From the NCBI RefSeq assembly GCF_002879535.1, contig NZ_PNOT02000061.1, forward strand, positions 1 to 64,000: a stretch of 64,000 bases of DNA, written 5' to 3'. The stretch comes from Mesorhizobium intechi (GTDB taxonomy: Bacteria; Pseudomonadota; Alphaproteobacteria; Rhizobiales; Rhizobiaceae). Positions 37,532-45,966 of this stretch are shown here, in pieces. The position numbers and the translations under genes are program-made. The stretch's first letter is position 1. Every line of letters starts with the position of its first letter. A model generated the notes under the pieces. That model was given only the letters and a program-made list of their open reading frames with translations, was not told where the DNA came from and made no database searches.

Positions 37532-38251
37532 ATGACATCGAGCAGCGAACAACCCGACAAAGGACAGGCGCCGCCTGGCCGCCCGGGTGGCGACCTTTTT
37601 TACGTCCCTGTGGGCTGGCTCATCTTCGTCATGGCGTGGTCGGTCTATGGCCTGGCGTCGGCATGGTGGCTGGTCGGCAATTCCGGCCTGCCGGACAAGA
37701 TCTTCTATTTCCTTGTTGGCGGGCTCGTCGCCAATGTCATCACCATCCTGTGGGGGCTTTACCTGCTCGGCCTCGCCTTTGGCCGTTCAGGGCGTTTCCC
37801 TCGCCATTTCACCATCTGGCAGATCGCCACCATCGTCTGGGTTCTGGCAAGACAGGCCTATGTGCTGACGGTGCCGCAATTCGTCGTCTCCGCCAGGAGC
37901 CTCGGCATTACCGCCATCGAGATCGGCATCGGCCTGCTTTGCATCTACCTGTTGCGCCCCGGCTCGGGCGCCGGGTCCGTCTATGCCAAGCCGCAAACCG
38001 AAGCGCCGCCGGTCTTCGTCTCCATCATCGCCGCCTTGCTCGGCATCATTCTGGGCGCCGTCGTCGGTGCCCTGGTCGGCTTCTTCGCCGGCTCGGTGAT
38101 CGCCGATGTCGCCGAGGTGAGCTGCTTCGAGGGCGGCTGCGGCTATTTCGCCGCCTTCATCGGCCTGGCCGGACTGGTGGTCGGTGCCATTGGCGGCGGC
38201 ATTCTCGCCATCTGGCTGGTCCATCGGCGCAGGCGCAAGCCTGTGGCATAG
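37532..38251 (+). CDS. Polytopic membrane protein of unknown function
   Basis: 239 residues. A hydrophilic N-terminus of about 25 residues (QAPPGRPGGD) is followed by roughly six hydrophobic segments: YVPVGWLIFVMAWSVYGLAS, FLVGGLVANVITILWGLYLL, then paired helices at 100-150, a glycine-rich pair (LLGIILGAVVGALVGFFAG; FIGLAGLVVGAIGGGILAI) and a basic tail HRRRRKPVA. Between the last helices is CFEGGCGYF with two Cys. It resembles DUF2569-like proteins in layout but I am not sure of a family. ATG 37532 is chosen as the first start after the region of no homology. Confidence 0.6.
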   Translation: MTSSSEQPDKGQAPPGRPGGDLFYVPVGWLIFVMAWSVYGLASAWWLVGNSGLPDKIFYFLVGGLVANVITILWGLYLLGLAFGRSGRFPRHFTIWQIATIVWVLARQAYVLTVPQFVVSARSLGITAIEIGIGLLCIYLLRPGSGAGSVYAKPQTEAPPVFVSIIAALLGIILGAVVGALVGFFAGSVIADVAEVSCFEGGCGYFAAFIGLAGLVVGAIGGGILAIWLVHRRRRKPVA

Positions 38252-38383
38252 GGACAGAAAAGCGCGGCCTTCAAATTCGCGTATCGCGGTTGCGGGCGGG
38301 CCAGACAAATTCTATTTCTCGTTTGGGACACGTGCCGGAGATCCCTTGGGAAAGCGTCAAGAATCGGCCGGGGGAGAGCCTGG

Positions 38384-38707
38384 ATGTTTCGCTTCATTTT
38401 CCGCCTTGCCGCGATGGTCGCGTTGTCAGTCTCCGTCATCATGGCGGTGCTCGACACGACGCGCACGGTGGCGGCTTCGGCGCTTGTGCTGACCCCGCTC
38501 AATGCCAGTTGGCTCGCGGTCTCGCCGCAGACGCGGGCAGCATTCGAAACCTTCGTCCGCGCCAAGGCCAGTCCGCTTTTGTGGGATGGCCTCATCGCCT
38601 GGGTGCTCGACCAGCCGGGATTTGCCGTGTTCGCGGTGCTGGCCTTCCTGCTCTACGCCATCGGCTACAGGCGCCAGCGGCGCACCGGCCAATTCGCCGC
38701 CAACTGA
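38384..38707 (+). CDS. Small two-helix membrane protein
   Basis: 107 residues. The N-terminal helix (FIFRLAAMVALSVSVIMAVL) is followed by a periplasmic segment with LNASWLAVSPQTRAAFETF and a C-terminal helix (FAVFAVLAFLLYAIGY) with a basic tail. I do not recognise a named family, but the compact layout and good start (GAGAG upstream) support a real gene. It might be linked with the preceding membrane gene. Confidence 0.6.
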   Translation: MFRFIFRLAAMVALSVSVIMAVLDTTRTVAASALVLTPLNASWLAVSPQTRAAFETFVRAKASPLLWDGLIAWVLDQPGFAVFAVLAFLLYAIGYRRQRRTGQFAAN

Positions 38708-38775
38708 GCGGCAAAGGTCGCCAGGCGAGGTCGAGCTGCGGCGCGGCCTGCCCCTGGCATGCTTTTCCAAAAGGT

Positions 38776-38796
38776 CAAAATTCCGCGTGAATTTTG
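38776..38796. promoter_or_regulatory. 21-bp inverted repeat upstream of the BMP gene
   Basis: CAAAATTC and GAATTTTG (38776-38783, 38789-38796) are perfect 8-bp arms around CGCGT. It lies 128 bases before the nucleoside-binding protein gene. AT-rich arms stand out from the surrounding GC-rich DNA. This looks like a repressor operator for the transporter; the regulator is unknown. Confidence 0.55.
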
Positions 38797-38924
38797 TTTC
38801 GGGCCGTGCCAGATTGCCGCCGAGCGGGAGGGGAATACACTCCTGGCTGACGTCGCATGCCGGCCGCGGAACCGGGAGGCAGGCGGGGCGTAACGGAAAA
38901 AATAACCGACAGGGTGTGGATCAC

Positions 38925-39914
38925 ATGAAACGTATCGTTCTCGGCCTCCTGGCCGCAACCGCAATGGTTCTTCCGGCTTTCGCCGCGGATGTCCAGCCGG
39001 CCATCCTCTATGATCTGGGCGGCAAGTTCGACAAATCCTTCAACGAGGCTGCCTTCCATGGCGCCGAGAAGTTCAAGACCGAAACCGGCGTCGCCTATGT
39101 CGAGTTCGAAGTGTCCAACGCCTCGCAGCGCGAGCAGGCGCTGCGCCGCTTCGCCGAGGACGGCCGCAACCCGATCGTCATGGCGGGCTTTGCCTGGGAA
39201 GACGCGCTGAAGGCTGTCGCGAAAGATTATCCCGACCTGAACTTCGCCATCATCGACGATGCCGTCGATCTGCCCAATGTCCGCTCGCTGGTGTTCAAGG
39301 AAAATGAGGGCTCCTACCTCGTCGGCATCATGGCTGCGATGGCCTCGAAGTCGAAGAAGGTCTCCTTCATCGGCGGCATGGACATTCCGCTGATCCGCAA
39401 GTTCGAATGCGGCTATGTCGGCGGCGCCAAGTCGGCAGGTGCCACCGACGTCATCCAGAACATGACCGGTGACACGCCGGCGGCCTGGAACGACCCGGCC
39501 AAGGGCGGCGAGATCGCCAAGACGCAGATCGACCAGGGCTCCGACGTGGTCTATGCCGCGGCCGGCGGCACCGGCGTCGGCGTGCTGCAAGCAGCCGCGG
39601 ATGCCGGCAAGCTTGGCATCGGCGTCGATTCCAACCAGAACGGCCTGCAGCCAGGCAAGGTGCTGACCTCGATGCTGAAGCGCGTCGACGTTGCCGTCTA
39701 CACCGCCTTCATGGATGGCAAGAACGGCACCTTCAAAGGCGGTCTGCAAAATCTCGGCCTCAAGGAAGGCGGCGTCGACTACGCCATGGACGACAACAAC
39801 AAGGCGCTGGTCACCGACGCGATGAAGGCGGCGGTCGAAAAGGCCAAGGCCGACATCATCGCCGGCACGATCCAGGTGCACGACTACACCGCCGACAACG
39901 CCTGCCCGTATTGA
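38925..39914 (+). CDS. BMP family ABC transporter substrate-binding protein
   Basis: 329 residues. A Sec signal peptide of about 20 residues ends in PAFA (no lipobox Cys), then comes a Bmp/Med/TmpC periplasmic domain: LYDLGGKFDKSFNEAAF at about 29-45, ENEGSYLVGIMAAM and VVYAAAGGTGVGVLQAA. Family members bind purine or other nucleosides. The ATPase and permease genes lie at 41735-45376 with nucleoside-salvage genes after them, supporting nucleoside uptake. An intrinsic terminator follows it. Confidence 0.9.
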   Translation: MKRIVLGLLAATAMVLPAFAADVQPAILYDLGGKFDKSFNEAAFHGAEKFKTETGVAYVEFEVSNASQREQALRRFAEDGRNPIVMAGFAWEDALKAVAKDYPDLNFAIIDDAVDLPNVRSLVFKENEGSYLVGIMAAMASKSKKVSFIGGMDIPLIRKFECGYVGGAKSAGATDVIQNMTGDTPAAWNDPAKGGEIAKTQIDQGSDVVYAAAGGTGVGVLQAAADAGKLGIGVDSNQNGLQPGKVLTSMLKRVDVAVYTAFMDGKNGTFKGGLQNLGLKEGGVDYAMDDNNKALVTDAMKAAVEKAKADIIAGTIQVHDYTADNACPY

Positions 39915-39935
39915 TCGGTAGCCACTGATGTTTCG

Positions 39936-39967
39936 AACCGCCGGGTGAAAGCCCGGCGGTTTTGTGT
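39936..39967 (+). terminator. Rho-independent terminator after the BMP gene
   Basis: AACCGCCGGG (39936-39945) pairs with CCCGGCGGTT (39952-39961) around TGAAAG, followed by TTTGTGT. It separates the binding-protein gene from the VOC gene. Confidence 0.88.
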
Positions 39968-40026
39968 CTGTACTGTCCTGCGACTGGGCGCCGCTTGCCA
40001 CCCGGGAACGACCGAGGAAACAGGAC

Positions 40027-40392
40027 ATGGCGACAGTGACAGGCATAGGCGGGTTCTTCTTTCGCGCCCGCGACCCGCAAGCGCTGGCGACATGGTACGA
40101 GACCCATCTCGGCATATCGGATTTCTCCAGGACGGTCTGGAAACAGCAGGCAGGCCCGACCATCATTGCACCGTTCAAGGAGGACACCGACTATTTTGGC
40201 CGTGCCGATCAGCAGTGGCTGATCAATTTCCGCGTAGACGACATCGATGCGGCGATCACCAGCCTCGAGGCGGCAGGCATCACCGTGGAAATGCGCCCGG
40301 AATGGGATTCGGAGGTCGGCCGCTTTTGCCGAATCCACGACCCCGAAGGCAATCCGATCGAGCTGTGGCAGCCATCGGGCTCTACCGTCTGA
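40027..40392 (+). CDS. VOC family (glyoxalase/bleomycin-resistance type) protein
   Basis: 121 residues, one VOC module pair of beta-alpha-beta units: GGFFFRARDPQALATWYETHLG at the start (here cited as FFFRARDPQALATWY) and the C-terminal FCRIHDPEGNPIELWQP, which gives the Glu metal ligand. Likely a lyase, dioxygenase or binding protein; the substrate cannot be inferred. CAGGA precedes the ATG. Confidence 0.82.
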   Translation: MATVTGIGGFFFRARDPQALATWYETHLGISDFSRTVWKQQAGPTIIAPFKEDTDYFGRADQQWLINFRVDDIDAAITSLEAAGITVEMRPEWDSEVGRFCRIHDPEGNPIELWQPSGSTV

Positions 40393-40451
40393 CACTCAAG
40401 CAGTTCGGGAAGATGCGAAGGCTCGGACGGGTGGAACTTTCAGAGGCAAGA

Positions 40452-40913
40452 ATGAAGCCGATCATCGGCCCCATGACTGAAAGCGACGTCGAGGCGGTGG
40501 GGCGCCTGCGCATCGCCGCCTTTTTCGAGGGCAGCGCTAGAACGCTGGACGAAGACGTCGCCGGGCTTCGCGAGCTGCTTAACGGGGATGGCTTCGAGAC
40601 GGCGCTTGTTGCCCGGATCGGTGATATGCCGGTCGGGACCTGTCTGCTGGTTCGCCACGAGTTGCAACCCGCGCATCATCTGACGCCGTGGCTGGCGGGG
40701 TTGGTCGTCGACCGGGAATACCGCAACAAGGGGATCGCCCGCGCGTTGGTCGCGGCCATCGAAGTGCATGCGGCTTCGGTCGGTGTGGAGAGGCTCTATC
40801 TCTATACGTGGGAAGCGCGCGACTTCTATGCCGCAATCGGCTGGGCAATGGTCGAGCCGTTTGAGCAGGACGGCGATCCGATGCTGCTGATGTCGCGCGA
40901 GCTCCGACTATAG
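40452..40913 (+). CDS. GNAT family N-acetyltransferase
   Basis: 153 residues. The GNAT core is visible: PWLAGLVVDREYRNKGIARALV with the acetyl-CoA loop (R/Q)xxGxA at REYRNKGIA near residue 100, then RLYLYTWEARDFYAAIGWAMVE. AGAGG lies before ATG 40452, so the longer frame upstream is not used. Substrate unknown. It converges with the minus-strand gene at 40908, overlapping by 6 bases. Confidence 0.82.
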   Translation: MKPIIGPMTESDVEAVGRLRIAAFFEGSARTLDEDVAGLRELLNGDGFETALVARIGDMPVGTCLLVRHELQPAHHLTPWLAGLVVDREYRNKGIARALVAAIEVHAASVGVERLYLYTWEARDFYAAIGWAMVEPFEQDGDPMLLMSRELRL

Positions 40914-41300
40914 CTGTCCTACGAGATAGCCCAGCGCAAAGACTGAGATCAGGACAATTGCGATGACGGCGCCGCGGCGTCCGCCGAGCGCGTGCACGCC
41001 GAAGCCGTAAGGCTTCTGCTCCAGGCGATGGATGACGGGCGCCGGCTTCACTTCGGTGCCCGCGACTGCACGCATCTGCGGCAGCTCACTGAGGCGCTGC
41101 GAGATCGCCTGCCAGTTGGTGTCGCTGCCGGACGTCCGGTTGCGATCGAAGACATGCATGCGCTCGGCCAGCCGCATCACCGCGTCGCGGAAGGCGGGAT
41201 CGATCGCGAGGTCGCGCTCGGCGCGCTCGCGGTCCCTGTCGTTCATCAGGCCAAGCACATAGTCGCCGGCCCGCGCCACGCGATCGCTTTCACTGGCCAT
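40908..41300 (-). CDS. Anti-sigma-factor-like single-pass membrane protein
   Basis: 130 residues. The N-terminal region resembles the zinc-free anti-sigma domain of RskA/RsiK-type proteins: AGDYVLGLMNDRDRERAERD then DPAFRDAVMRLAERM. A linker follows, and one membrane helix near the C-terminus (GAVIAIVLISVFALGYLVG) ends the protein. It lacks the periplasmic domain of a full anti-sigma factor, and no ECF sigma gene adjoins. It could be a degenerate or orphan anti-sigma protein. Confidence 0.55.
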   Translation of the reverse strand: MASESDRVARAGDYVLGLMNDRDRERAERDLAIDPAFRDAVMRLAERMHVFDRNRTSGSDTNWQAISQRLSELPQMRAVAGTEVKPAPVIHRLEQKPYGFGVHALGGRRGAVIAIVLISVFALGYLVGQL

Positions 41301-41309
41301 CTGTTCCTC

Positions 41310-41519
41310 CTACCAATGCGGCGGTTTGGTCACCGGCACGTCAGGCGCGGACTGCTCCTCCAGCGCCAGGAAACGGTCGGTCAGCGCATCGAGCTTGCGC
41401 TGCATGCGCTCGATCACCTGCCACTGCTCGGCGATCTGGCCGGACAGTTCCTCGATGGTCTTCTCCTGCTCGGCGCTGCGGATTTCCAGCGTCGTCAGCC
41501 GGTCGGCAGGCATGTTCAT
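41310..41519 (-). CDS. slyX: SlyX family protein
   Basis: 69 residues. A coiled coil, RLTTLEIRSAEQEKTIEELS and QWQVIERMQRKLDAL, is followed by the C-terminal PPHW ending characteristic of SlyX. ATG 41519 is favoured by CAGGGA upstream; a longer start at 41555 adds residues not usual in the family. Function is unclear. It lies 9 bases before the anti-sigma-like gene and may be co-transcribed with it. Confidence 0.8.
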   Translation of the reverse strand: MNMPADRLTTLEIRSAEQEKTIEELSGQIAEQWQVIERMQRKLDALTDRFLALEEQSAPDVPVTKPPHW

Positions 41520-41734
41520 TCGCAGTCCCTGATCTTGCACCACGATGCCTTGCATCGTGATGCGAATTTCGACGTCGCCATATTAGCGAATATGAAGCCT
41601 GCGGACACGTTGGAAATTGACAAGCGCACCGGGATTTGCCGAGAGTGGATACTGCTCCGGCCAATTGGCACGGGCGGGGCGTCATGCTAGGCATTTTGAC
41701 CAAGCGATAAAAAAATAAGAGTGGGACTGGCTGC

Positions 41735-43267
41735 ATGGCGCAAGCCGCAATCGAACTGATCGGCATCAACAAGAGTTTTGGCGCCGTGCGCGCCAACCGC
41801 GACATCAACCTGGAGATCGCGCGCGGCACCATCCACGGCATCGTCGGCGAGAACGGCGCCGGCAAGTCGACGCTGATGTCGATTCTCTACGGCTTCTACC
41901 AGGCCGACAGCGGCGAAATCCGCGTCGGCGGCAAGCCGGCATCGATCAAGACTCCCAATGACGCGATCGCGCTCGGCATCGGCATGGTGCACCAGCATTT
42001 CATGCTGGTCGACAATTTCTCGGTGCTGGAAAACATCATTCTCGGCGCCGAAAGCGATGCCCTCTTGAAAAGCAGCATCGCCAAGGCGCGCTCCGAACTC
42101 GACCGCCTCGAAAGGGAATATGGGCTCGAAGTCGATCCCGACGCCATCATCGAGGAGTTGCCGGTCGGCCTGCAGCAGCGCGTCGAAATCCTCAAGGCGC
42201 TCTATCGCGGCGCCGAGATCCTCATTCTCGACGAGCCGACGGGCGTCTTGACACCGGCCGAGGCCGACCATCTGTTCCGCATCCTCAAGCAATTGAAGGA
42301 TCAGGGTAAGACCGTGGTGCTGATCACCCACAAGCTGCGCGAGATCATGGCCATCACCGACAATGTCTCGGTCATGCGCCAGGGCACGATGGTGGCGACG
42401 CGCGAAACCAACAAGACGACGGTGGGCGAACTGGCCGAACTGATGGTCGGGCGCCGCGTGCTTCTGAGGGTCGAAAAGGGCGAAGTGGAAGCCGGCGCCG
42501 TCAAGCTCGCGGTCAAGAACCTGACGGTGAAGGATTCGCGTGGCGTGACCATGGTCGATGACCTCTCCTTCGACCTGCGCGCCGGCGAGATCGTCGGCAT
42601 TGCCGGCGTCGCCGGCAACGGACAATCCGAACTGCTCGAGGCGATTTCCGGCATCAGGCGCGCCGTTTCCGGCTCGGTCATGCTCGACGGCAAGCCGATC
42701 GACCTGACGGGTGCGGCCGACCCCGGCGAACTGCGCGACCGCGGCCTCGCCCATGTACCGGAGGACCGGCACCATGTCGGGCTGGTGCTGGCCTTCGAGG
42801 AGAACGAGAATTCCATCCTCGGCTATCACGACGACCCCCGCTATCTCAAAGGGCCATTCCTCAACGTCGATGCCATAGTGGCCGACGCCAAGGACAAGAT
42901 CGAGAAATACGACATCCGGCCCGGCAATCCGCGCCTGAAGACGGCGAACTTCTCCGGCGGCAATCAGCAGAAGATCGTTCTGGCGCGCGAGATGGAGCAG
43001 GATCCGGGCGTGCTGATCGTCGGCCAGCCGACACGTGGCGTCGACGTCGGCGCCATCGAATTCATCCACAAGCGCCTGATCGCCATGCGCGACCAGGGCA
43101 AGGCCGTGCTGGTGGTCTCCGTCGAACTCGACGAGATCCGCTCGCTCTCCGACCGCATCCTGGTGATGTTCGCGGGCCGCATCGTCGGGGAGCGCGGTCC
43201 GGAAGCGACCGAGGGCGAGCTTGGCCTGCTGATGGCGGGCGTCGAGCGCCAGGAGGCAGCACTTTGA
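41735..43267 (+). CDS. Nucleoside ABC transporter ATP-binding protein (two ATPase domains)
   Basis: 510 residues with tandem ATPase domains as in ribose/nucleoside importers. The first has Walker A GENGAGKST at about 36-44, LPVGLQQRVEILKAL and ILILDEPTGVLT. The second has GVAGNGQSELLEAI and FSGGNQQKIVLAREM. It powers uptake with the two permeases downstream (4-base overlap) and presumably the BMP protein at 38925. Confidence 0.93.
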   Translation: MAQAAIELIGINKSFGAVRANRDINLEIARGTIHGIVGENGAGKSTLMSILYGFYQADSGEIRVGGKPASIKTPNDAIALGIGMVHQHFMLVDNFSVLENIILGAESDALLKSSIAKARSELDRLEREYGLEVDPDAIIEELPVGLQQRVEILKALYRGAEILILDEPTGVLTPAEADHLFRILKQLKDQGKTVVLITHKLREIMAITDNVSVMRQGTMVATRETNKTTVGELAELMVGRRVLLRVEKGEVEAGAVKLAVKNLTVKDSRGVTMVDDLSFDLRAGEIVGIAGVAGNGQSELLEAISGIRRAVSGSVMLDGKPIDLTGAADPGELRDRGLAHVPEDRHHVGLVLAFEENENSILGYHDDPRYLKGPFLNVDAIVADAKDKIEKYDIRPGNPRLKTANFSGGNQQKIVLAREMEQDPGVLIVGQPTRGVDVGAIEFIHKRLIAMRDQGKAVLVVSVELDEIRSLSDRILVMFAGRIVGERGPEATEGELGLLMAGVERQEAAL

Positions 43268-44403
43268 GCACGCCGTACGCCAAACTGCCGGCCTGGGCCG
43301 ACTATGGGCTGATTCCGGTGATCAACCTGGCCGTGGCTTTCATTGTCGCCGGCTTCGTCGTGCTCTTGGTCGGCGAGAACCCGTTCCGCGCCGCCGTCAT
43401 CCTGGTCGAGGGCGCTTTCGGCAAGGGAACAGGCATCGCCTTCACCCTCTTCTATGCCACCACCTTCATCTTCACCGGGCTTTCGGTGGCGGTCGCGGCG
43501 CATTGCGGCCTGTTCAACATCGGCACCGAGGGACAGGCCTACATTGCGGGCCTTGGCATCGCCATCGTGTGCCTGTCCTTCGACAGCACGCTGCCCTGGT
43601 GGCTGACATTCCCGATGGCCATCGTCGCTTCGGCGCTCGTGGGCGCCTTGTGGGCGCTGATCCCCGCCTACCTTCAGGCCAGGCGCGGCTCGCACATCGT
43701 CATCACCACCATCATGTTCAACTTCATCGCCGCCTCGAGCATGGTCTATCTGCTGGTCGGACTGCTGAAGCCGGCCGGGTCGCAGGCACCGCAAACCCGC
43801 AACTTCCTTGCCGGCGCGGAACTGCCGAAGCTCAACTGGGTCATCGAACTGTTCGGCGCCAAGATCCGCTCGGCGCCGCTCAACGTCACCTTCCTGCTGG
43901 CGCTGCTCATGGCCTTCCTGGTCTGGCTGCTGATCTGGCGCACCAAGCTCGGCTACGAGATGCGCACCTATGGCCACAGCCCCAAGGCGGCGCGCTATGC
44001 CGGCATTTCGGAAACCCGCATCATCATCACCGCGATGATGATCTCGGGCGCGCTGGCCGGCATGATGGCGCTCAATCCGGTGATGGGCGACCAGCACAAT
44101 GTCGCGATCGACTTCGTTTCCGGCGCAGGCTTCGTCGGCATCGCAGTGGCGTTGATGGGGCGCCTGCATCCGGTCGGCATCGTGCTGGCGGCGGTCCTGT
44201 TCGGCATGCTCTATCAGGGCGGCGCCGAACTTGCCTTCGAAATGCCCGCGATCAGCCGCGACATGATCGTCATCATCCAGGGTCTGGTGATCCTGTTCGC
44301 CGGCGCGCTCGAACACATGTTCAGGCCCTACATCCAGGCGATGTTCGCCTCGTTCAGTCCAAGGTCGGTCGGCATGGAAGTGGTCAAGGGAAGGGGCGCC
44401 TGA
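43264..44403 (+). CDS. Nucleoside ABC transporter permease 1
   Basis: 379 residues, about nine helices, BPD_transp_2 family (YufP/NupP-like). Marker stretches are HCGLFNIGTEGQAYIAGLG, TTIMFNFIAASSMVYLL and GHSPKAARYAGISE, the last being the coupling region. It starts as an overlap with the ATPase gene and ends one base before the second permease. Confidence 0.92.
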   Translation: MSTPYAKLPAWADYGLIPVINLAVAFIVAGFVVLLVGENPFRAAVILVEGAFGKGTGIAFTLFYATTFIFTGLSVAVAAHCGLFNIGTEGQAYIAGLGIAIVCLSFDSTLPWWLTFPMAIVASALVGALWALIPAYLQARRGSHIVITTIMFNFIAASSMVYLLVGLLKPAGSQAPQTRNFLAGAELPKLNWVIELFGAKIRSAPLNVTFLLALLMAFLVWLLIWRTKLGYEMRTYGHSPKAARYAGISETRIIITAMMISGALAGMMALNPVMGDQHNVAIDFVSGAGFVGIAVALMGRLHPVGIVLAAVLFGMLYQGGAELAFEMPAISRDMIVIIQGLVILFAGALEHMFRPYIQAMFASFSPRSVGMEVVKGRGA

Positions 44404-44404
44404 G

Positions 44405-45376
44405 ATGGATGTCTTTATCGCCATCGTGCAGATACTGGACTCGACCATCCGCTTGTCGGTGCCATTGCTGCTAGCCTGCCTCGCCGGTCTTTTTTCCGAG
44501 CGCTCCGGCATCTTCGACATCGGGCTGGAAGGCAAGATGCTGGTCGGTGCCTTCGCCGGCGCCGCTGCTGCTTCCGTGTTCCATTCGGCCTTTATCGGCC
44601 TGGGCATGGCAATCCTGATCTCGGTCGCCTTCGCCATGGTGCATGGTTTCGCCTCGATCACCCACCGCGGCAACCAGATCGTTTCCGGCGTGGCGATCAA
44701 TTTCATCGCGGCCGGATCAACCATCATCCTCGGTCAGGCCTGGTTCCAGCAGGGCGGGCGCACGCCGGCGCTGCAGCCCGGCGAACGGTTCGACGCAATT
44801 GTCTGGCCCGGCGCCGACGCGGTCAGGGACGTGCCTGTCATCGGGCCGATCTACGCGGAACTGATCTCAGGCCATTCGCTGCTGGTCTACCTCGCCTTCC
44901 TGATGGTGCCGTTCACCTGGTGGGTGCTGTTCCGCACCCGCTTCGGCCTTAGATTGCGCGCCGTCGGCGAGAACCCGGCCGCCGTCGACACCGCCGGCAT
45001 TTCGGTCGCCTGGCTGCGCTACCGTGCCCTGATCTGCACCGGTATCCTCACCGGCGTGGCCGGCGCCTATCTGTCGATGGTGCAGAATGGCGGCTTCGTG
45101 AAGGACATGACCGCCGGCAAGGGCTACATCGCGCTGGCGGCGCTGATTTTCGCCAAGTGGAAGCCGGTCAACGCCATGTTCGCTTGCCTGTTGTTCGGCT
45201 TCCTCGATGCGGCGGCGATCCGCCTGCAGGGATCGCCCTTGCCGATAATTGGCAAGGTGCCGGTACAGTTCATGCAGGCTTTGCCCTATATCCTCACCGT
45301 CATCCTGCTCGCCGGCTTCATCGGCAAGGCCATCCCGCCGCGCGCCGGCGGCGTGCCCTACGTCAAGGAACGCTAA
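44405..45376 (+). CDS. Nucleoside ABC transporter permease 2
   Basis: 323 residues, second permease of the same family (YufQ/NupQ-like). It has ERSGIFDIGLEGKMLVGAF, HRGNQIVSGVAINF, GENPAAVDTAGISV and MTAGKGYIALAALIFAKW. Together with the previous gene it forms the membrane pore of the importer. An imperfect palindromic repeat and a long hairpin follow before cdd. Confidence 0.92.
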   Translation: MDVFIAIVQILDSTIRLSVPLLLACLAGLFSERSGIFDIGLEGKMLVGAFAGAAAASVFHSAFIGLGMAILISVAFAMVHGFASITHRGNQIVSGVAINFIAAGSTIILGQAWFQQGGRTPALQPGERFDAIVWPGADAVRDVPVIGPIYAELISGHSLLVYLAFLMVPFTWWVLFRTRFGLRLRAVGENPAAVDTAGISVAWLRYRALICTGILTGVAGAYLSMVQNGGFVKDMTAGKGYIALAALIFAKWKPVNAMFACLLFGFLDAAAIRLQGSPLPIIGKVPVQFMQALPYILTVILLAGFIGKAIPPRAGGVPYVKER

Positions 45377-45425
45377 TGCATGCCGCCCAAAAGTGATCTC
45401 GGTTTTGGGAAAACGACATGCACAA
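45377..45425. repeat. Imperfect palindromic intergenic element
   Basis: GCATGCCGCCCAAAA and TTTTGGGAAAACGACATGC form an imperfect inverted repeat between permease 2 and cdd. I recognise very similar short elements (GCATG..CCCAAAA..TTTTGGG..CATGC) as recurring in intergenic DNA of Mesorhizobium and related rhizobia. Only one copy was noticed in this window, so the repeat claim rests on memory. Confidence 0.5.
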
Positions 45426-45437
45426 AGCAAAGAGTTA

Positions 45438-45473
45438 AGCGCGTCGCCTGACTCGGTGTCGGCACGACGCGCT
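45438..45473 (+). terminator. Stem-loop between the transporter and cdd
   Basis: AGCGCGTCG (45438-45446) pairs exactly with CGACGCGCT (45465-45473) with an 18-base loop, followed by TTAAGGG. It may be a weak terminator, an attenuator, or a messenger-protecting hairpin between permease and salvage genes. Confidence 0.45.
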
Positions 45474-45543
45474 TTAAGGGTTGACGGCCCGGCGTGTGCC
45501 TCGCGCCGGGTTTTGGACACGATCATCGGAGAGAACAACTGAA

Positions 45544-45936
45544 ATGTCGCATGATCTGTTTGAAGCGGCCAGGACCGCCATGGCCAAGGCCTATGCGCCC
45601 TATTCGAAATTTCCGGTAGGCGCGGCCTTGCGCACCGAGGACGGACGCGTCTTCACCGGCGCCAATATCGAAGTCGCCTCCTATCCGGAAGGCTGGTGCG
45701 CCGAGACCACCGCGCTCGGTCACTACATTATGGGCGGCGGCGGCAAGATCGTGGAAATCGCGGTCCTTGCCGAACGCATGGCAAAGTGCTCGCCTTGCGG
45801 CGGCTGCCGCCAGCGGCTGGCCGAATTCTGCCAGCCGGACACAAAACTCTACCTCTGCGACAATACGGGCGTGGCCGAGACCGTGACCATGGGTGACATG
45901 CTGCCCTATGGGTTCCGCGGCGATATCCTGAAATGA
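45544..45936 (+). CDS. cdd: Cytidine deaminase
   Basis: 130 residues, the short tetrameric type. AYAPYSKFPVGAAL is the N-terminal signature, GANIEVASYPEGWCAETTAL gives the zinc Cys and catalytic Glu, and CSPCGGCRQ supplies the other two Cys ligands. It converts cytidine or deoxycytidine to uridine forms. It starts the salvage gene run cdd-PNP-deoA downstream of the nucleoside importer. Confidence 0.95.
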   Translation: MSHDLFEAARTAMAKAYAPYSKFPVGAALRTEDGRVFTGANIEVASYPEGWCAETTALGHYIMGGGGKIVEIAVLAERMAKCSPCGGCRQRLAEFCQPDTKLYLCDNTGVAETVTMGDMLPYGFRGDILK

Positions 45937-45966
45937 GGAACTGGCTCCAATGAAGAGCGGGCTGCA

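Noticed and set aside
38708..38924. Possible purine-type riboswitch before the nucleoside-binding protein gene
   Set aside because: None of the conserved loop and junction bases of the purine aptamer could be found; only an inverted repeat is present.
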